Assembly (NCBI GenBank): GCA_002796755.1
Contig: PHFE01000008.1
Location: 1,077,388-1,141,387, forward strand
Length of the DNA: 64,000 nt
Direction of reading: 5' to 3'
From: Paracorniculantispora psalliotae
Lineage: Eukaryota > Ascomycota > Sordariomycetes > Hypocreales > Cordycipitaceae
Shown here piece after piece: positions 53,789 through 64,000 of the stretch (position 1 is the first letter of the stretch; every line of letters begins with the position of its first letter). Under the pieces are notes generated by a model, which saw only the letters and a list, made by a program, of their open reading frames with translations, did no database searches and had not been told where the DNA came from. The position numbers were made by a program, and so were the translations under genes.

Positions 53789-54131
53789 TCACTTCAGCAC
53801 ATTTGGCTTAAACAAAGACCGCAGCAATGGCCACATCTTTCCGTAATTCTTGAATCGTAGCAGCAGTCTAATCCCCCCCCCTCTTAGATTAAGCGGTACG
53901 CTTGCGTCCATTGGCTCGGTTGGTACCTATTCATGTTAGCCGATGTCTGAACAGACCAAGTGAATGCCAGTTTCTGCCAAAACCAAATCAGGCCAGGCTG
54001 AAGGGTAGTTGACTTCAACAATTAGAGAAGAGACGACTTACGGGTTGCGTTAGCTCAACGTTTTGTGCAACACTACCTTCAGCTGCAGCAGGCGTGGATG
54101 CCATCGATGTCGCCGTCGCAGTGGGTTCCAT
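53789..54131 (-). CDS. Small two-exon gene with LNLRGGG motif; Cys-rich end shifted by a homopolymer
   Basis: Exon 1 is 54131-54042 (30 codons: Met, then Thr/Ala/Glu-rich, ending QNVELTQP) with a GTAAGT donor. Exon 2 starts at 53926 after GCTAACATGAATAG, a strong branch and acceptor pair, and reads VPTEPMDASVPLNLRGGG. A run of nine G (53881-53873) follows. In the frame as given, the protein then loses all cysteines and stops at 53789. One base fewer in the run would open a tail with eight cysteines in 26 residues, ending at 53794. Small LRGGG-plus-Cys proteins occur widely in filamentous fungi, so a sequencing error or a real frameshift is likely. The function is unknown. Confidence 0.5.
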
Positions 54132-54886
54132 CTCCTCGTTACTCGTATCTTGGTTTGTGGGAGTGCGGCAGAGTAACTGCGCCGTGAACAAACAGTCTGT
54201 TCGCTGTTGGTGGTGCTTTCGAGAAGAGAGGGGCTATGCAGGCTCACACGTGATAAATTAATTAATGAAGGATCCGGTAGGCTGCATGAAGCAATTTTCG
54301 TATCTCAATCACACAGGCTTGGCAGGGCATTCATATGGGTCGGGCGACAGCCTTGGCTTGCGGGCCGCCACCAGATGCCCCTGGTCGGGTATTTCCTGCC
54401 TTTGTCCTGGCAGGGGAGGGCACGCGGGCGGTTACAGTGCCCAAGACAGGGTTTGAATAGTTAAATACTGCGACTTTTGGCGGGCCTTGGGCAAATATTG
54501 TGTTTTTATCAACAGTAAATGGTGTCTGATTGTTGGCAAAAGAGATCTACTCGACTACGCGCATTTCAGCCAGTCTACCCAAGGTCATGACATTTTTTCA
54601 ACCGAGCAAAGACCCCCAAGTATGTATTTTCTGGCTGCATTTAGTTCTGTCGCCGGGAAAGCTCCGTCATAACCTGCTACGGTTGTCGCTCTGGCTCGAC
54701 TGCGCGCCACGCAATAGGGCTAGAAACTAGCGCATGAGCACCAGTGATCAGCCTGCCCCGCTGCTACGGCGGTAACCAGATCGCCAATCTGCCCAAGCCG
54801 TTGTTGTCGTCAAGTTTCAGGCTACATGTAATTTTCTAACGTAGCGGATGCTGCTTGAGCACTATTCAAGTTCATAAATCTGCAAA
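54132..54886. promoter_or_regulatory. Divergent spacer upstream of the Zn2Cys6 gene at 54.9 kb
   Basis: About 750 bp between divergently oriented genes. No coding signal. Confidence 0.35.
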
Positions 54887-56551
54887 ATGAGCCAAGCGGC
54901 GACGCACAGCGCGCAGCAGGAGCGTCAGAAACGATGGGCTCCTCGGGCAAGAACCGGGTGTCTGACGTGTCGGTAAGTGGGCGAACAGGAGAACTCATTG
55001 CGCGATCTGGCGGCTGACCGTCTCGAAAGAACGAGGCGTGTAAAATGTGACGAAGGAAAGCCATCTTGCAATAAATGCACCAAATCAGGCAGAGCGTGCG
55101 CTGGCTACCTTTCTCCAGCCCCAGTGGTTGCGCGGTCGCTGTGTCCGACTCCTGTCAAGCCAACAACCGCAGAGCTTGCTCTCAGTCAATATTTCAAGAT
55201 AAACATCACGCCTTTTAGTGCGGATGAGTTTTTGGAGCCATTTTGGAGCTACTCAGTCCCTTTGGCTACCCACAGCCTTACGCCGCTTTTTCACGCCAGC
55301 AACGCGGTCGCTGGCTTGGTGTGGTCACGGACTTCGTCTGCTCGACTGAGCCCAGTGGCTGCGACAGAGATCTACGCAGAGAGCGCAAAACAATATTCTG
55401 TATCTACAAAACAGATTTTGAAGCTTACACAAATACCTTCTCCTTCGGCACAAGACAAAACGACAGTTTTATTAGCAAACGTGCTGCTGATCCTTTACGC
55501 GTTTGAGATTGGAGACGTCGAAACTGCCGCGGGGATCAACATCAGAAGCTGGCAGCTGATTCGATACTGGAAGTTTTGGGAATGCACTGCTACACCAGGT
55601 ATCGCAGATATGGCGACGCAAGTACTTTACTTTTTTATAAGAGCGAGCAGCTTCCAAACGTCCCAAACGCAGCGGGGTCGGAAAGTCGCTGAGGCTTGGG
55701 GAGATGCCCTCGCATGGCTCCAGCAGTCGCCCCTCATATCGACAACGCGGGCATACTTGGAAATTGAAATGATCTGGATCGGCATTTGGACAATAATCAG
55801 CAACGTTACGCAGAGAAAGATTGATCTGACGGTTGCTCAAAATGCCCGCTCCATACTCTGTGGGCAGTTCAGAATCTGGGAGTCGCGGTATGACGCCATG
55901 CCGTCTTCTATGCTCCTCACCGCGCCGATACACACAACTGTGCTCGAAGCACACCGCATTCTGATCAAAATTGTGCTTCAAGCTACTCTGGTAAATTTAG
56001 AAAACGAGTGGGACGAGACCTGCTGGGACAAGTTTGACGACGAATACCATAGAGCGTTGCAGATCATCCAGTTGGGCCTCGGTCAAGGCACGGACGCCGA
56101 GACTAGAGATGGTGGAAACTGGACTCCGGGCGACGCAGGATTCACCCAATCTCTGTACAAAGCGCTTCATAATATCGCCAAATCTTGTCGCAACCCAAAG
56201 ATACGGCGGCAGGCGGCGACGACACTGCAGATCTCGCTTCGTGCTGGGCTGTCAAAATTGCCACTGAAATCTCGCCATGGGCTCGCAAAATACTGTGCGA
56301 TATATTTCATCATTGACGATATTATATCACTAGAGGAAGCCGCATGGAATGATCCAGACCGCAAATACGACTGCACGAGAGAAAAAATGTGTGTGAATGC
56401 AATGTATGTTTGCAATAGGCATCGCGTCGCCTCTGTCGAAATGATTCGGAAAGAAGATCAGCCCCCTGACGTTATGCTGGTCACTGTTGGGGATATCCTG
56501 GACAACAGGCTCGGCCATAAGCTGCGTATGCCAGTAATCCATGCTGAGTGA
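54887..56551 (+). CDS. Zn2Cys6 transcription factor, tandem paralogue 1
   Basis: Exon 1 is 54887-54972 and exon 2 is 55030-56551, giving 535 aa. Exon 1 ends in RWAPRARTGCLTC plus the first two bases of an Arg codon. The splice gives RTRRVKCDEGKPSCNKC and RACAGY, the complete zinc cluster. The body is the helix-rich Fungal_trans_2 (DUF3468) type, with conserved blocks such as SLTPLFHASNAVAGLVW, LLANVLLILYAFE, WDETCWDKFDDEYHRAL and a C-terminal CNRHRVASVEM. The intron position, cluster sequence and C-terminal block are shared with the next gene, which marks them as tandem paralogues. The start is the first ATG of the open frame. Confidence 0.9.
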
Positions 56552-57032
56552 GTGGTGCCGGAACCGCAAACGTTGATTATGGACAAGTCATATGGAACGG
56601 CTCACTGGTGTTGAAAAAGAGAATGGCAATTCTAATGATAACTAACAGCCTGGGTTCAGAATGCTGTCATAAAATGGTGGCAGCGGCTTGGCCCTGTTGC
56701 CGGGGCCCACCAGGTATGCCTGGAGTCTCCTCGACTTTTGCAAACTTAGTGTAGAAATACAGCGACATGTCGCTACGAAAGAAGCTGCGCATGCCGACTA
56801 ACTCAATAATAGACTGTAATGGACAAAGTATCAAAGAAAAACGTTAGGTATTGTCCCACCTTTTTATAATGTAACATACGTATGAACTGGCCAAGACCGC
56901 CAGCTGCCCTTGAGGATGACAAATATTTGCCGAAAGTTGTAGCTTTTTCTGGGGAGCACTGTCCAGGCTGCCACGACATCAATAGGTGAAAAGACTGTGC
57001 CTTGATCCATCCACCTCGTTCAGCGAGGCAAC
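56552..57032. other. Spacer between the tandem Zn2Cys6 genes
   Basis: About 480 bp. No coding signal. Confidence 0.35.
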
Positions 57033-58786
57033 ATGGATGAGCACCCCAGCTTCTGCCCCCCCCAGACAGTTGTCGCTAATCGACCAGCGGCTTCAGAAGT
57101 TGCGCGCTACGCACCATACATAATTTTTCGCGTCTCCGACACTTCTTCCCACCCCGCAAGGAAGTCAACGCCGCGAAAGAAGGTTTGGGCACCCAGGGTC
57201 AAGACAGGTTGTGTAACTTGCCGGTACGTGCATCAGAAGGACACGATAAGTCAGGAGAGCTGACAGGAATCTATAGATTGCGCCGACTTAAATGCGATGA
57301 AGGCAGGCCAGATTGCAAGCAATGTGTTGTTGCTCACAGGGAATGCGGTGGTTACTCCAGTTCCCCCCCGAGGGCTGTCATGACTGTGCCAGCGGCCTTG
57401 GCGTTGGCCACCCCGGGCACAGACGGCGCAACATCCACAGAACTTATGCTCAACGACTACCTCCTCAGTATTTGGAATTCGGGGGTGGATGAGTACAACA
57501 ACGAATTCTGGAAACTAGTGATGCCTCGGTGCGCTCAACAGCTACCTGCGATTTGGCAGGCCAGCAGTGCTCTGGCCGCCGTGCGATGGTCGTTGAAAGA
57601 ATGTTCGGGCGTTGAAAAGCAAGACATGGCCAAAAGGTTTAAAGGACTTTGCTTACAAGAGTACTCAAAGTCCATAACGCAGATATTGGACCTCACTAAG
57701 CGCCCAAGCTTGTCAGTGCTGGACAAATGCTGCATTTTGCTAGCAAACCTGATGTATGGGTTTTGCAGCAATGAGCTGGGCTACCAGGGTGAATTTCTCG
57801 ACGTCGTTCTGCATACACTTCGATTGATTCGCCATTGGAAACTTTGGCGACACATCAGTTCACATGTGGAATCGTCAATTGTTGCGCAAACAGTCCTCCA
57901 GACGCTCGAGCTGCAACGCGTCATCACAGATGTCCAGATCTACACAGGCCAGAAAGTATTGTGGCAGTGGCGAGATGCCATATCCGACTTGCAAGTATAC
58001 CCGATAAAGTCAATGCTACAAGCGTCCATTGAGACTGAGATGTTATGGGGGAGTTTGCATGCCGTTTTCGACGAACTCCCGTTTCGACCGACGGAGCAAC
58101 AGATCAAATCAGCGCTAGCCACGCGCACATTGCTGCAGCAACAATCTGATTCGTGGGATGAAAGATACTGCGAATTTGTGCAATTACAGAGATTGCCTGA
58201 CGCTGACTTACCTGGCAGTCCTGCACTGGAGGTGCGGGGACTACTCATCAACATGCTGCTAAAGGTGCAGCTTGTCGGTGGCGGCATGTATCGAGACGAG
58301 ACTGCGTGGGACGAATTCGACAATGATTTCGCCCGGATAGTATCCCTGTCCGAGAAAATGACACATCGAAGCGATATAAATTTACCGCAAGGCCAGTCTC
58401 GGTTTTTCTCCTTTACCAAATCGCTCCTCTTTGTGACCAAAGCCTGCCGGGAGCCTTCCACCCGCCGCAAGGCTTGCCGTGTTCTTCTCCTGGCAATCCA
58501 GAAAGGTCTGCTTGCGACAGGGCAGAAATCGAATGCCCTAGCGGCATCCCCGGACGGACCTGTTTTCGCGATTATAAATAATATGATTGCATTGGAGGAA
58601 GGCGCCTGGGGCACGTGTCAAGAAGCTGCCGGGTGTGTACCTGGACGGTTTGTGTGCGGCATGCACCGCATCGCTAGTGTTCGATTTACAGCGCAATCGC
58701 GCGAGCTAGCGCTCCTTACAACGCAGAGCTTGCTAAATAACGAGCCAGTCCGGAGCTTATCTGCCGCAGATATGATATGGTCATGA
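57033..58786 (+). CDS. Zn2Cys6 transcription factor, tandem paralogue 2
   Basis: Exon 1 is 57033-57223 and exon 2 is 57277-58786, giving 566 aa. Exon 1 carries a 50-residue head and KKVWAPRVKTGCVTC, split after CG of the Arg codon exactly as in the upstream paralogue. The splice gives RLRRLKCDEGRPDCKQC and RECGGY. The body repeats the paralogue blocks: LPAIWQASSALAAVRWSL, CILLANLMYGF, RDETAWDEFDNDFARIV and the Cys-containing end GRFVCGMHRIASVRF. The longer head is the main difference. Homology begins near residue 50, so an alternative start further in cannot be excluded. Confidence 0.9.
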
Positions 58787-59454
58787 GCTACTGCAAGGGC
58801 TAGAAACCTTGAATAGATAATAGAAAGCTTCAATATCGATTTGCTGGCTTACTGGTATTTTTGAGAGCATGCTGCCGCTGAAGGTGGGAATGGCATTGCA
58901 ACGGAGTTGCAGGCTCCGAAGAGACATCCAGCAATGGAACAGGTTGACGTGGGCAGCGCTTTCCCACTCGTGGCCGAAATCCGGGTAGATGCCTCAGCTT
59001 TTCATATGCGTAGTGCTTACAATGATTCATCGACTTCAAACTGTGATCCTATCCCCGTTTCTGAGTTGTGCCTAGGCTGCAAGTTTATGCCCTGGAGCTC
59101 CAGTCACCAAACTGCCAGCAAACCTGCTTTTCGTAGCCCTTAGTGGCGACCCAGAAAAATATTATATATTATAAGAATTTAAATTAAAGTGTTACTTCGT
59201 CTGATACTCCGTACCACACATCCATTACCATGCTCTTCATCTTATTAAGTCGACGAACAGACGAAGCTTCTTGAGCGGGCCTGGAAAGAAACGTCAACCA
59301 CCGTTTCTGACTCTTTTCCCCCGCCCAGCCACTCGTCTAATTGAATGTATCCAGGTGCTCATTCATGACCCGAATTTTGGACTTCTTCAAAATCACGCAT
59401 CTTCGCTGCACGCTAAGCCGTGGTGGACGGCCCAAGATTGGTGGGTGAAGTCGA
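58787..59454. other. Spacer after the tandem Zn2Cys6 genes
   Basis: A strongly AT-rich stretch lies at 59155-59190. No supported gene. Confidence 0.35.
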
Positions 59455-59751
59455 TCACCGCAGAGGAGTAGATTGATACCTGGGGAAAAGCTTCCATTTG
59501 CGCTCTCCCCGTGGAGTTCTTGCGCAGTTAATGCAGCAACAGGCCCCAATAACAATCACTAATCCGAGCGGAATAAATATCAAGCAAGCCGCGATTGTAC
59601 CGAGGCCACCGAGGGCATCATCATCCGATGCAGAATGTGCATTGGAAGTTGGAAGTTGCGTATGAATTGCCGTTGTCGCGGAGCCAAATGACAAAACGGT
59701 TGGACTGGAATTCTGTTCCATTTTAAGCATGTATACCGGGCGATAAAACAA
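59455..59751 (-). CDS. Small single-pass membrane protein, hypothetical (98 aa)
   Basis: Residues about 11-46 are Ser/Thr-rich and potentially extracellular. About 50-70 is a strong membrane span (GTIAACLIFIPLGLVIVIG), followed by ACCCINC and a basic stop-transfer segment (RTPRGERKWK). The arrangement resembles the stalk-plus-anchor end of fungal surface sensors, but no ectodomain is attached. It may be the last exon of a larger gene, a remnant, or a small gene. The start could be any of two Met codons. Confidence 0.35.
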   Translation of the reverse strand: MFYRPVYMLKMEQNSSPTVLSFGSATTAIHTQLPTSNAHSASDDDALGGLGTIAACLIFIPLGLVIVIGACCCINCARTPRGERKWKLFPRYQSTPLR

Positions 59752-61287
59752 AACAATGGTAGGTGATGAAGCGTATCGCCAAAGTAAAGGACAGGCTTGG
59801 CTAAACTGCAGATGGGACTGCCTACACCGCGATGCGTCAGGTGATAAAAACAGGGCAGGAACACGCTAGCAATGGTGGAAAGGCTGCAGGATACCACACA
59901 CCGGGACCATTTGGCCTGTCATTGAACGGCTATGGCCACTAGTTGCATCCACGGTCCTGTAGTTTCGTGGTGTAAGCCAATGAAAACAAAAGACAAAAGC
60001 CGCTTACGCGGATAATGCAGTCGTGCTAGAGTTGTGACCCATCCTTTACACTAACAATAGTGACGCGATCGCGCCTATTCTTCGTGGCCTTGCGAATTAT
60101 AAACCAGGACAAATCTTGGGAGAGATGTTTCGAATTCCTTCAATAAGTTTGCCTTTGAAGGTCGACTTCCAGCGAGTTAGAGCGGCTGTAGTTGGTCGAT
60201 GTCTTAACAAGACATCAACTATCGCAGACAACCGTAGACGCCGCCACCTTCTGTTCGATCTTGGTTGAACAGTCCTGAAGTATAACTAGAGATTTAAGTA
60301 GTTCTCGACGTCCAATTTTAAAATTCGGCGCACGTCAAATTTGACCAGCGATGAATCACTCCTAGCTCGTTGGCAGCGATGGCAAACCATGTGCCGCCGC
60401 GCAACTAGAATGGTGTCGGGCCAGTGGGGCGCATGAATTAGTGCCCGCTTCCCGCCGCGTCGCCTTCAGATCTGCCATAAATGTCCAGCCCCTCAGCCGC
60501 GTCACAACACAGCCAAATCAGAAAAATAGATGATGGATTAGGCTGACTCGTTTGAACAATTCTGATACGTCTATTTGTGCTGCTATGGTCGGTTCGCATC
60601 GCCGCAGCGCAAGAGTTGTGCCTAAGCGATGGCATTTTCACCAGGCATGGGAAGAGGAAGTCTCCTGTGATCAAACGACCTTAGAGTTACTAAGAGCAGT
60701 CCAAATTTTCCCGCAGTCGTGGCGTCAAATACGAGGCTTGGTGGTGTTACATCCAAGCCTTCTGTGAAACAAGCCCACCCCGCGCTCGACCCAAGGCCAA
60801 GCCTCAGCCCTACTGAGCAGGCTCAGGACAGACTATTTTCACAGTTGCGCTGGGCGCTTGCGATACTAGAACTATCAAGCTTCAGGGCTCTGCTCCGTGA
60901 AAGTCAAAAGCCGGAATCTGGTCGAGAAAAGGAATGTGAACGGTAAAGGTTGTCAACCCCAGACCAGAAATTAACATCAATCTCACACTCGGCGATTTCC
61001 TATTTCGTATCTTCCGTAGGTGTTGATTAGTGATGGGGCTGGCAGCAAACGAGTTGCTGGCGGCACCCGATGATTGGCCCTGAGACGGATCTGCAGTCAG
61101 ACTGCCGCTAGAAGCTTATGGGTTCACAGCCTAACCTAGCCCTGAGCTGAACGAATGAACCCCTGCTGCGACAGTAGAACACAACTCGCAGCGGCCCCTA
61201 ATTTTCTGTTGCGAAAGGCGTGTGCCTCAGATTCGCGTCCTCTCTGTCCTGATTTATCCACATCACCATCTCTAAACACTATCGAGG
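59752..61287. other. 1.5-kb intergenic region, no gene seen
   Basis: Short frames only. The region is unremarkable in composition. Confidence 0.35.
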
Positions 61288-62137
61288 ATGCTGCATTTCG
61301 TGGGCAAGATGCTGCTGCCTCTGGTTTTAGTTATGGCGACCGCGGCCCGGGCCGCTGACCTCAAATGCTATAAACTGGACGGCACCGAGGACACGGAGAT
61401 GAAGCCTTGCGACCCGACGGCCAAGGTTAGCACCTGCTGTCGGCCCACCGACTATTGCCTTTCCAACGGACTGTGCCTCGGCGGCGGCGGCAACAACGCC
61501 TACATGCAGCAAGGCTGCACCGACGACAAATGGAACTTTCCCTGCCAGTCATACTGCTCGGATAGTCAAGGTACGTCCAAGTCAAGGCGCGCCGCCAAGC
61601 TGAGACGGACGCCCCTGGGTAGTCGCAACAACGTATTTCAATGCTAATCAACCGGCTCCTTGCTTTTGTTCAGCGCGTTTCAGTGACGGCTTCCACTATC
61701 TCGAAAAATGCAGCGGCTTCGACGGTGGCGCCGAAAATCTATTTTGCTGCGGCGGCGATTACTCCTGCTGCAATAAGACCGACCTCATCGTCAAGGGCAT
61801 CAAGCGATTTACAGCCGTGTCTCGTGCGGGCGAGTCGGCAACCACGGCAACGAGCGGCGTGACAACAGTGACGGTGACGACTACCGCATCAGCGAACGAC
61901 GACGGCAGCGGGAAGACGGACAATTCCAAGGTGGTGGCTGTCGGAGCGGGTGTCGGAGCCTCTCTCGGCATCGCCCTACTTGCTGCCGTGGGTGCCCTCA
62001 TATGGCAAATACGCAAGCAGAAGAAATATACAGCAGTGCATGTGCCCGCGCCGCAGCAGCACGTGTACTCGGGCCAGCCAAAATATGAGCCGCAGCCGCA
62101 GCAAGAGCACCCCGCTGAATTACCAGGAACACAGTGA
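61288..62137 (+). CDS. Secreted-type Cys-rich single-pass membrane protein, probable surface sensor
   Basis: Exon 1 is 61288-61570 and exon 2 is 61674-62137, joined by GTACGT...TTCAG, giving 248 aa. A signal peptide covers about residues 1-22 (KMLLPLVLVMATAARA). The ectodomain has about 14 cysteines with the fungal pattern STCCRPTDYCLSNGLC...GCTDDKW..PCQSYC and, after the splice, EKCSGF, NLFCCGGDYSCC. A Ser/Thr stalk (about 135-165) leads to a membrane span near 178-198 (VGAGVGASLGIALLAAVGALIW). The cytoplasmic tail is Gln/Pro-rich. This architecture is common in filamentous ascomycetes, where it is usually annotated as hypothetical. A ligand is not known. Confidence 0.82.
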
Positions 62138-63815
62138 TGAGCTGGAGGAATATAAGAGAACAGCCAACTTGGCAATATATGATGAGGCATAATCCCACGT
62201 ACAATGTTCGTCCCATTTACTTTTGCGACATACACGGCTGTGAGACCGCCTCGAGGACAGGAGCTGCGGACTTGGTCTTGGCGGCTCGAGACACAGAATT
62301 ATACCTATAGAGGCATTTTAATTCGCATCATAAATGAATACCCGCACAAATATATGCATAAGAAGACATAAACAGTCACTTGTTTGGTGATCTGATCAAT
62401 AGGCAGTGGCATGCGATGTCACATGGCTTTAGACAACATGCCAGGCATCCTATCTGCAGCAGTGAAGAGAAACTGACAGTCATTCCGGTTTTGAGAGGGC
62501 CGTGGACGATATTTACCTAATGAATAATGACACAATCTGCATCATACCATTTCAGCTGGCCTCCGGTCTTGTATCCGTTTCGTCTGGCTCGAGACAGCGG
62601 CTTGCATCACGCGCGTGGTCACTGCCAAGAAAGCATCGGAACTACTTTTCATCAACCAGGCATCCGTCATTCTTCTTGCACCAGCGTTTTATGCGACTAG
62701 CATTTACGTGACATTGGCGCGCATCAGATTTGTTACGAGTGCGCAGCGGTGTTTGCTCGCCTGAGTTGAGTGGCTTACACGTCTCTCTGTTAGTGTTGTG
62801 TTATTACCTTCCCATTACAAGGCGCAGGTCAGTTCTCGCAGCGAAATTTACCTTTTCCAGTTCCATGCGCCAATGTGTCATGCGTGATTCTACCCAGCTG
62901 GGACGACCGGAACTCGACATGTACCTCGTCATTGGCGGCCTTCTAGTCCAACTGTTTGTCTTTCTTTTTTTTTTAGTTCTACGTGGCTATCGCGGCGACG
63001 TTCATTCTCCAAACCAACCACGTCTAAGGTAATGTAAATTATTATAACGAATACTTGTATTTTTTGTCTGTGTGTTCTTCTTCTTCCTTTTCTCTTTTCA
63101 CTTTCTTCCTTCCTTGCTGACTGTTGTCGCTTATTTGCATGCAGAAGTTAGCCGCGAGGCGACAAGTAATCGTACATAACCGCACATCTTTTACTAAACT
63201 TCTGTAGCTGAAAGCGCCAGACACGGCCGTGACGCCAGAACCCCCCGGATTCCGGTGGCGCGGTGCCAAATGCCCCGTGGGTGTATTAATGCTACTACGT
63301 CTTGCTTGCCACCGTCGTCACCGCGGCAATGCTGCCTACCTCTTCCATCAAACATTCGCACAAAGAATACAACTCGACAATGCGGTCGAACTCGGCATTG
63401 ATACAGTTGAAGCTTACTAGTCTCTTCTTTCTCCATTTTCGAGTCTTTCTTTTTTTACAGATCGGCAACCCGTCTATGACACGGCCTGATGTAGGGTAAC
63501 TCAAATCGTAGCTCAGTCTTCACCCCTTTTATTAGCGTGCATGTCCCACCCAAAATCAGCATTGAATCGCCCGAGCTTGTGCCTGATCGCAAGGGCTGTG
63601 GTGCCAATTTTTCAAGCTTAACTTAAAAAAGTGGCGTCTACGATTCAGAAATCTGAAAAGATTCTTATTCTTGTTGCTATAATAGTCAAGAGAATTCTAT
63701 TTTTTTTAGTTTAGCTTTTGCCTTTGTTTTCTGTTTTCGGAGTTCCTTAAATACGTCTAATTGTTACCCAGTTTTGTCATAACGCCGCTATTTACACACG
63801 CTCTCAGCCACAGTT
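62138..63815. other. 1.7-kb intergenic region, no gene seen
   Basis: T-rich tracts lie at 62967-62980 and 63080-63115. Short frames on both strands lack support. Confidence 0.35.
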
Positions 63816-64000
63816 TTAGTTCTGGACGCTCAGCTCAACCTTGGTGCGCTGAGCAACGTCCTCCATACCACCAGTCAGCAGAGTGTTACCGCGCTGCTCC
63901 TCGTGCGTTCCGCGCATCACATCGAACTTCTGAGAGAACCACTCATCACTGCGGATGACACGGCCTTCGCTGTCGCGGAACTTGGTGCCGTGCGCAGGGC
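63816..64000 (-). CDS. C-terminal end of an unrecognised gene (partial, 61 codons)
   Basis: The frame reads from the right edge through GTKFRDSEGRVIRSDEWF, FDVMRGTHEEQRGNTLLTGG and KVELSVQN, then TAA at 63818-63816. Codon choice is strongly C/G-ending, like a highly expressed conserved protein, and the sequence is clearly coding. I do not recognise the family. The rest lies outside the window. Confidence 0.75.
   Translation of the reverse strand, partial: PAHGTKFRDSEGRVIRSDEWFSQKFDVMRGTHEEQRGNTLLTGGMEDVAQRTKVELSVQN

Noticed and set aside
51000..58786. Secondary-metabolite cluster around the Zn2Cys6 genes
   Set aside because: No PKS, NRPS, terpene synthase, P450 or transporter is present in the window. 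Only regulators and one small gene are present.

Overview
The window is nuclear DNA of a filamentous ascomycete, most likely a Sordariomycete and probably Hypocreales. Genes are broken by short GT-AG introns with CTAAC/CTGAC/CTAAT-type branch points. The families present are typical of Pezizomycotina: a CFEM-domain PTH11-type receptor, Zn2Cys6 regulators, a G1 glutamic endopeptidase, an RFX factor, MID1 and YOP1. Joined gene models were built by hand from splice signals and reading-frame continuity. All are single-reading inferences without transcript support.

Layout. 1-9.5 kb is a conserved housekeeping block: YSY6/RAMP4 (-), a 102-aa mitochondrial inner-membrane-like protein (+), the calcium-channel subunit MID1 (-), the ER-shaping protein YOP1 (-) and an RFX/CPCR1-type transcription factor (+). 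10.5-15.7 kb holds three same-strand paralogues that look like Ty1/copia retropepsin domains whose catalytic Asp is gone, each extended by one to three copies of a C-terminal 'SFM' module. A 33-N assembly gap lies just upstream of the third. 16.4-31.2 kb is an accessory-rich stretch with long intergenic spaces: a CFEM/PTH11 receptor, a G1 peptidase, a Zn2Cys6 factor, a secretory lipase, an alpha/beta hydrolase and a DUF1993 protein, then the metaxin-like SAM35.

31.6-41.4 kb is conserved again: a GID1/VID30 (RanBPM) subunit of the GID/CTLH ubiquitin ligase, the INO80 subunit IES4 and a Na,K-ATPase-like P-type ATPase, all on the minus strand. 43.4-54 kb is a dynamic region: an SRPK-like kinase lacking its glycine-rich loop, an isolated SRPK N-lobe exon 6 kb away, a beta-lactamase-like hydrolase, a MITE-like element with terminal inverted repeats, several tandem repeats and AT-rich decayed sequence. 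51-59 kb contains three Zn2Cys6 regulators, two of them tandem paralogues with an identical intron inside the zinc cluster. A small Cys-rich gene with an apparent homopolymer frameshift lies between them. 61.3-62.1 kb encodes a Cys-rich single-pass membrane protein, and the right edge cuts the 3' end of an unrecognised gene.

The most novel signal is the trio of domesticated, apparently protease-dead copia-type domains at 10.5-15.7 kb, with a conserved intron splitting the invariant His codon and a lineage-variable number of SFM modules. No biosynthetic gene cluster, CRISPR array, rRNA or convincing tRNA was seen.
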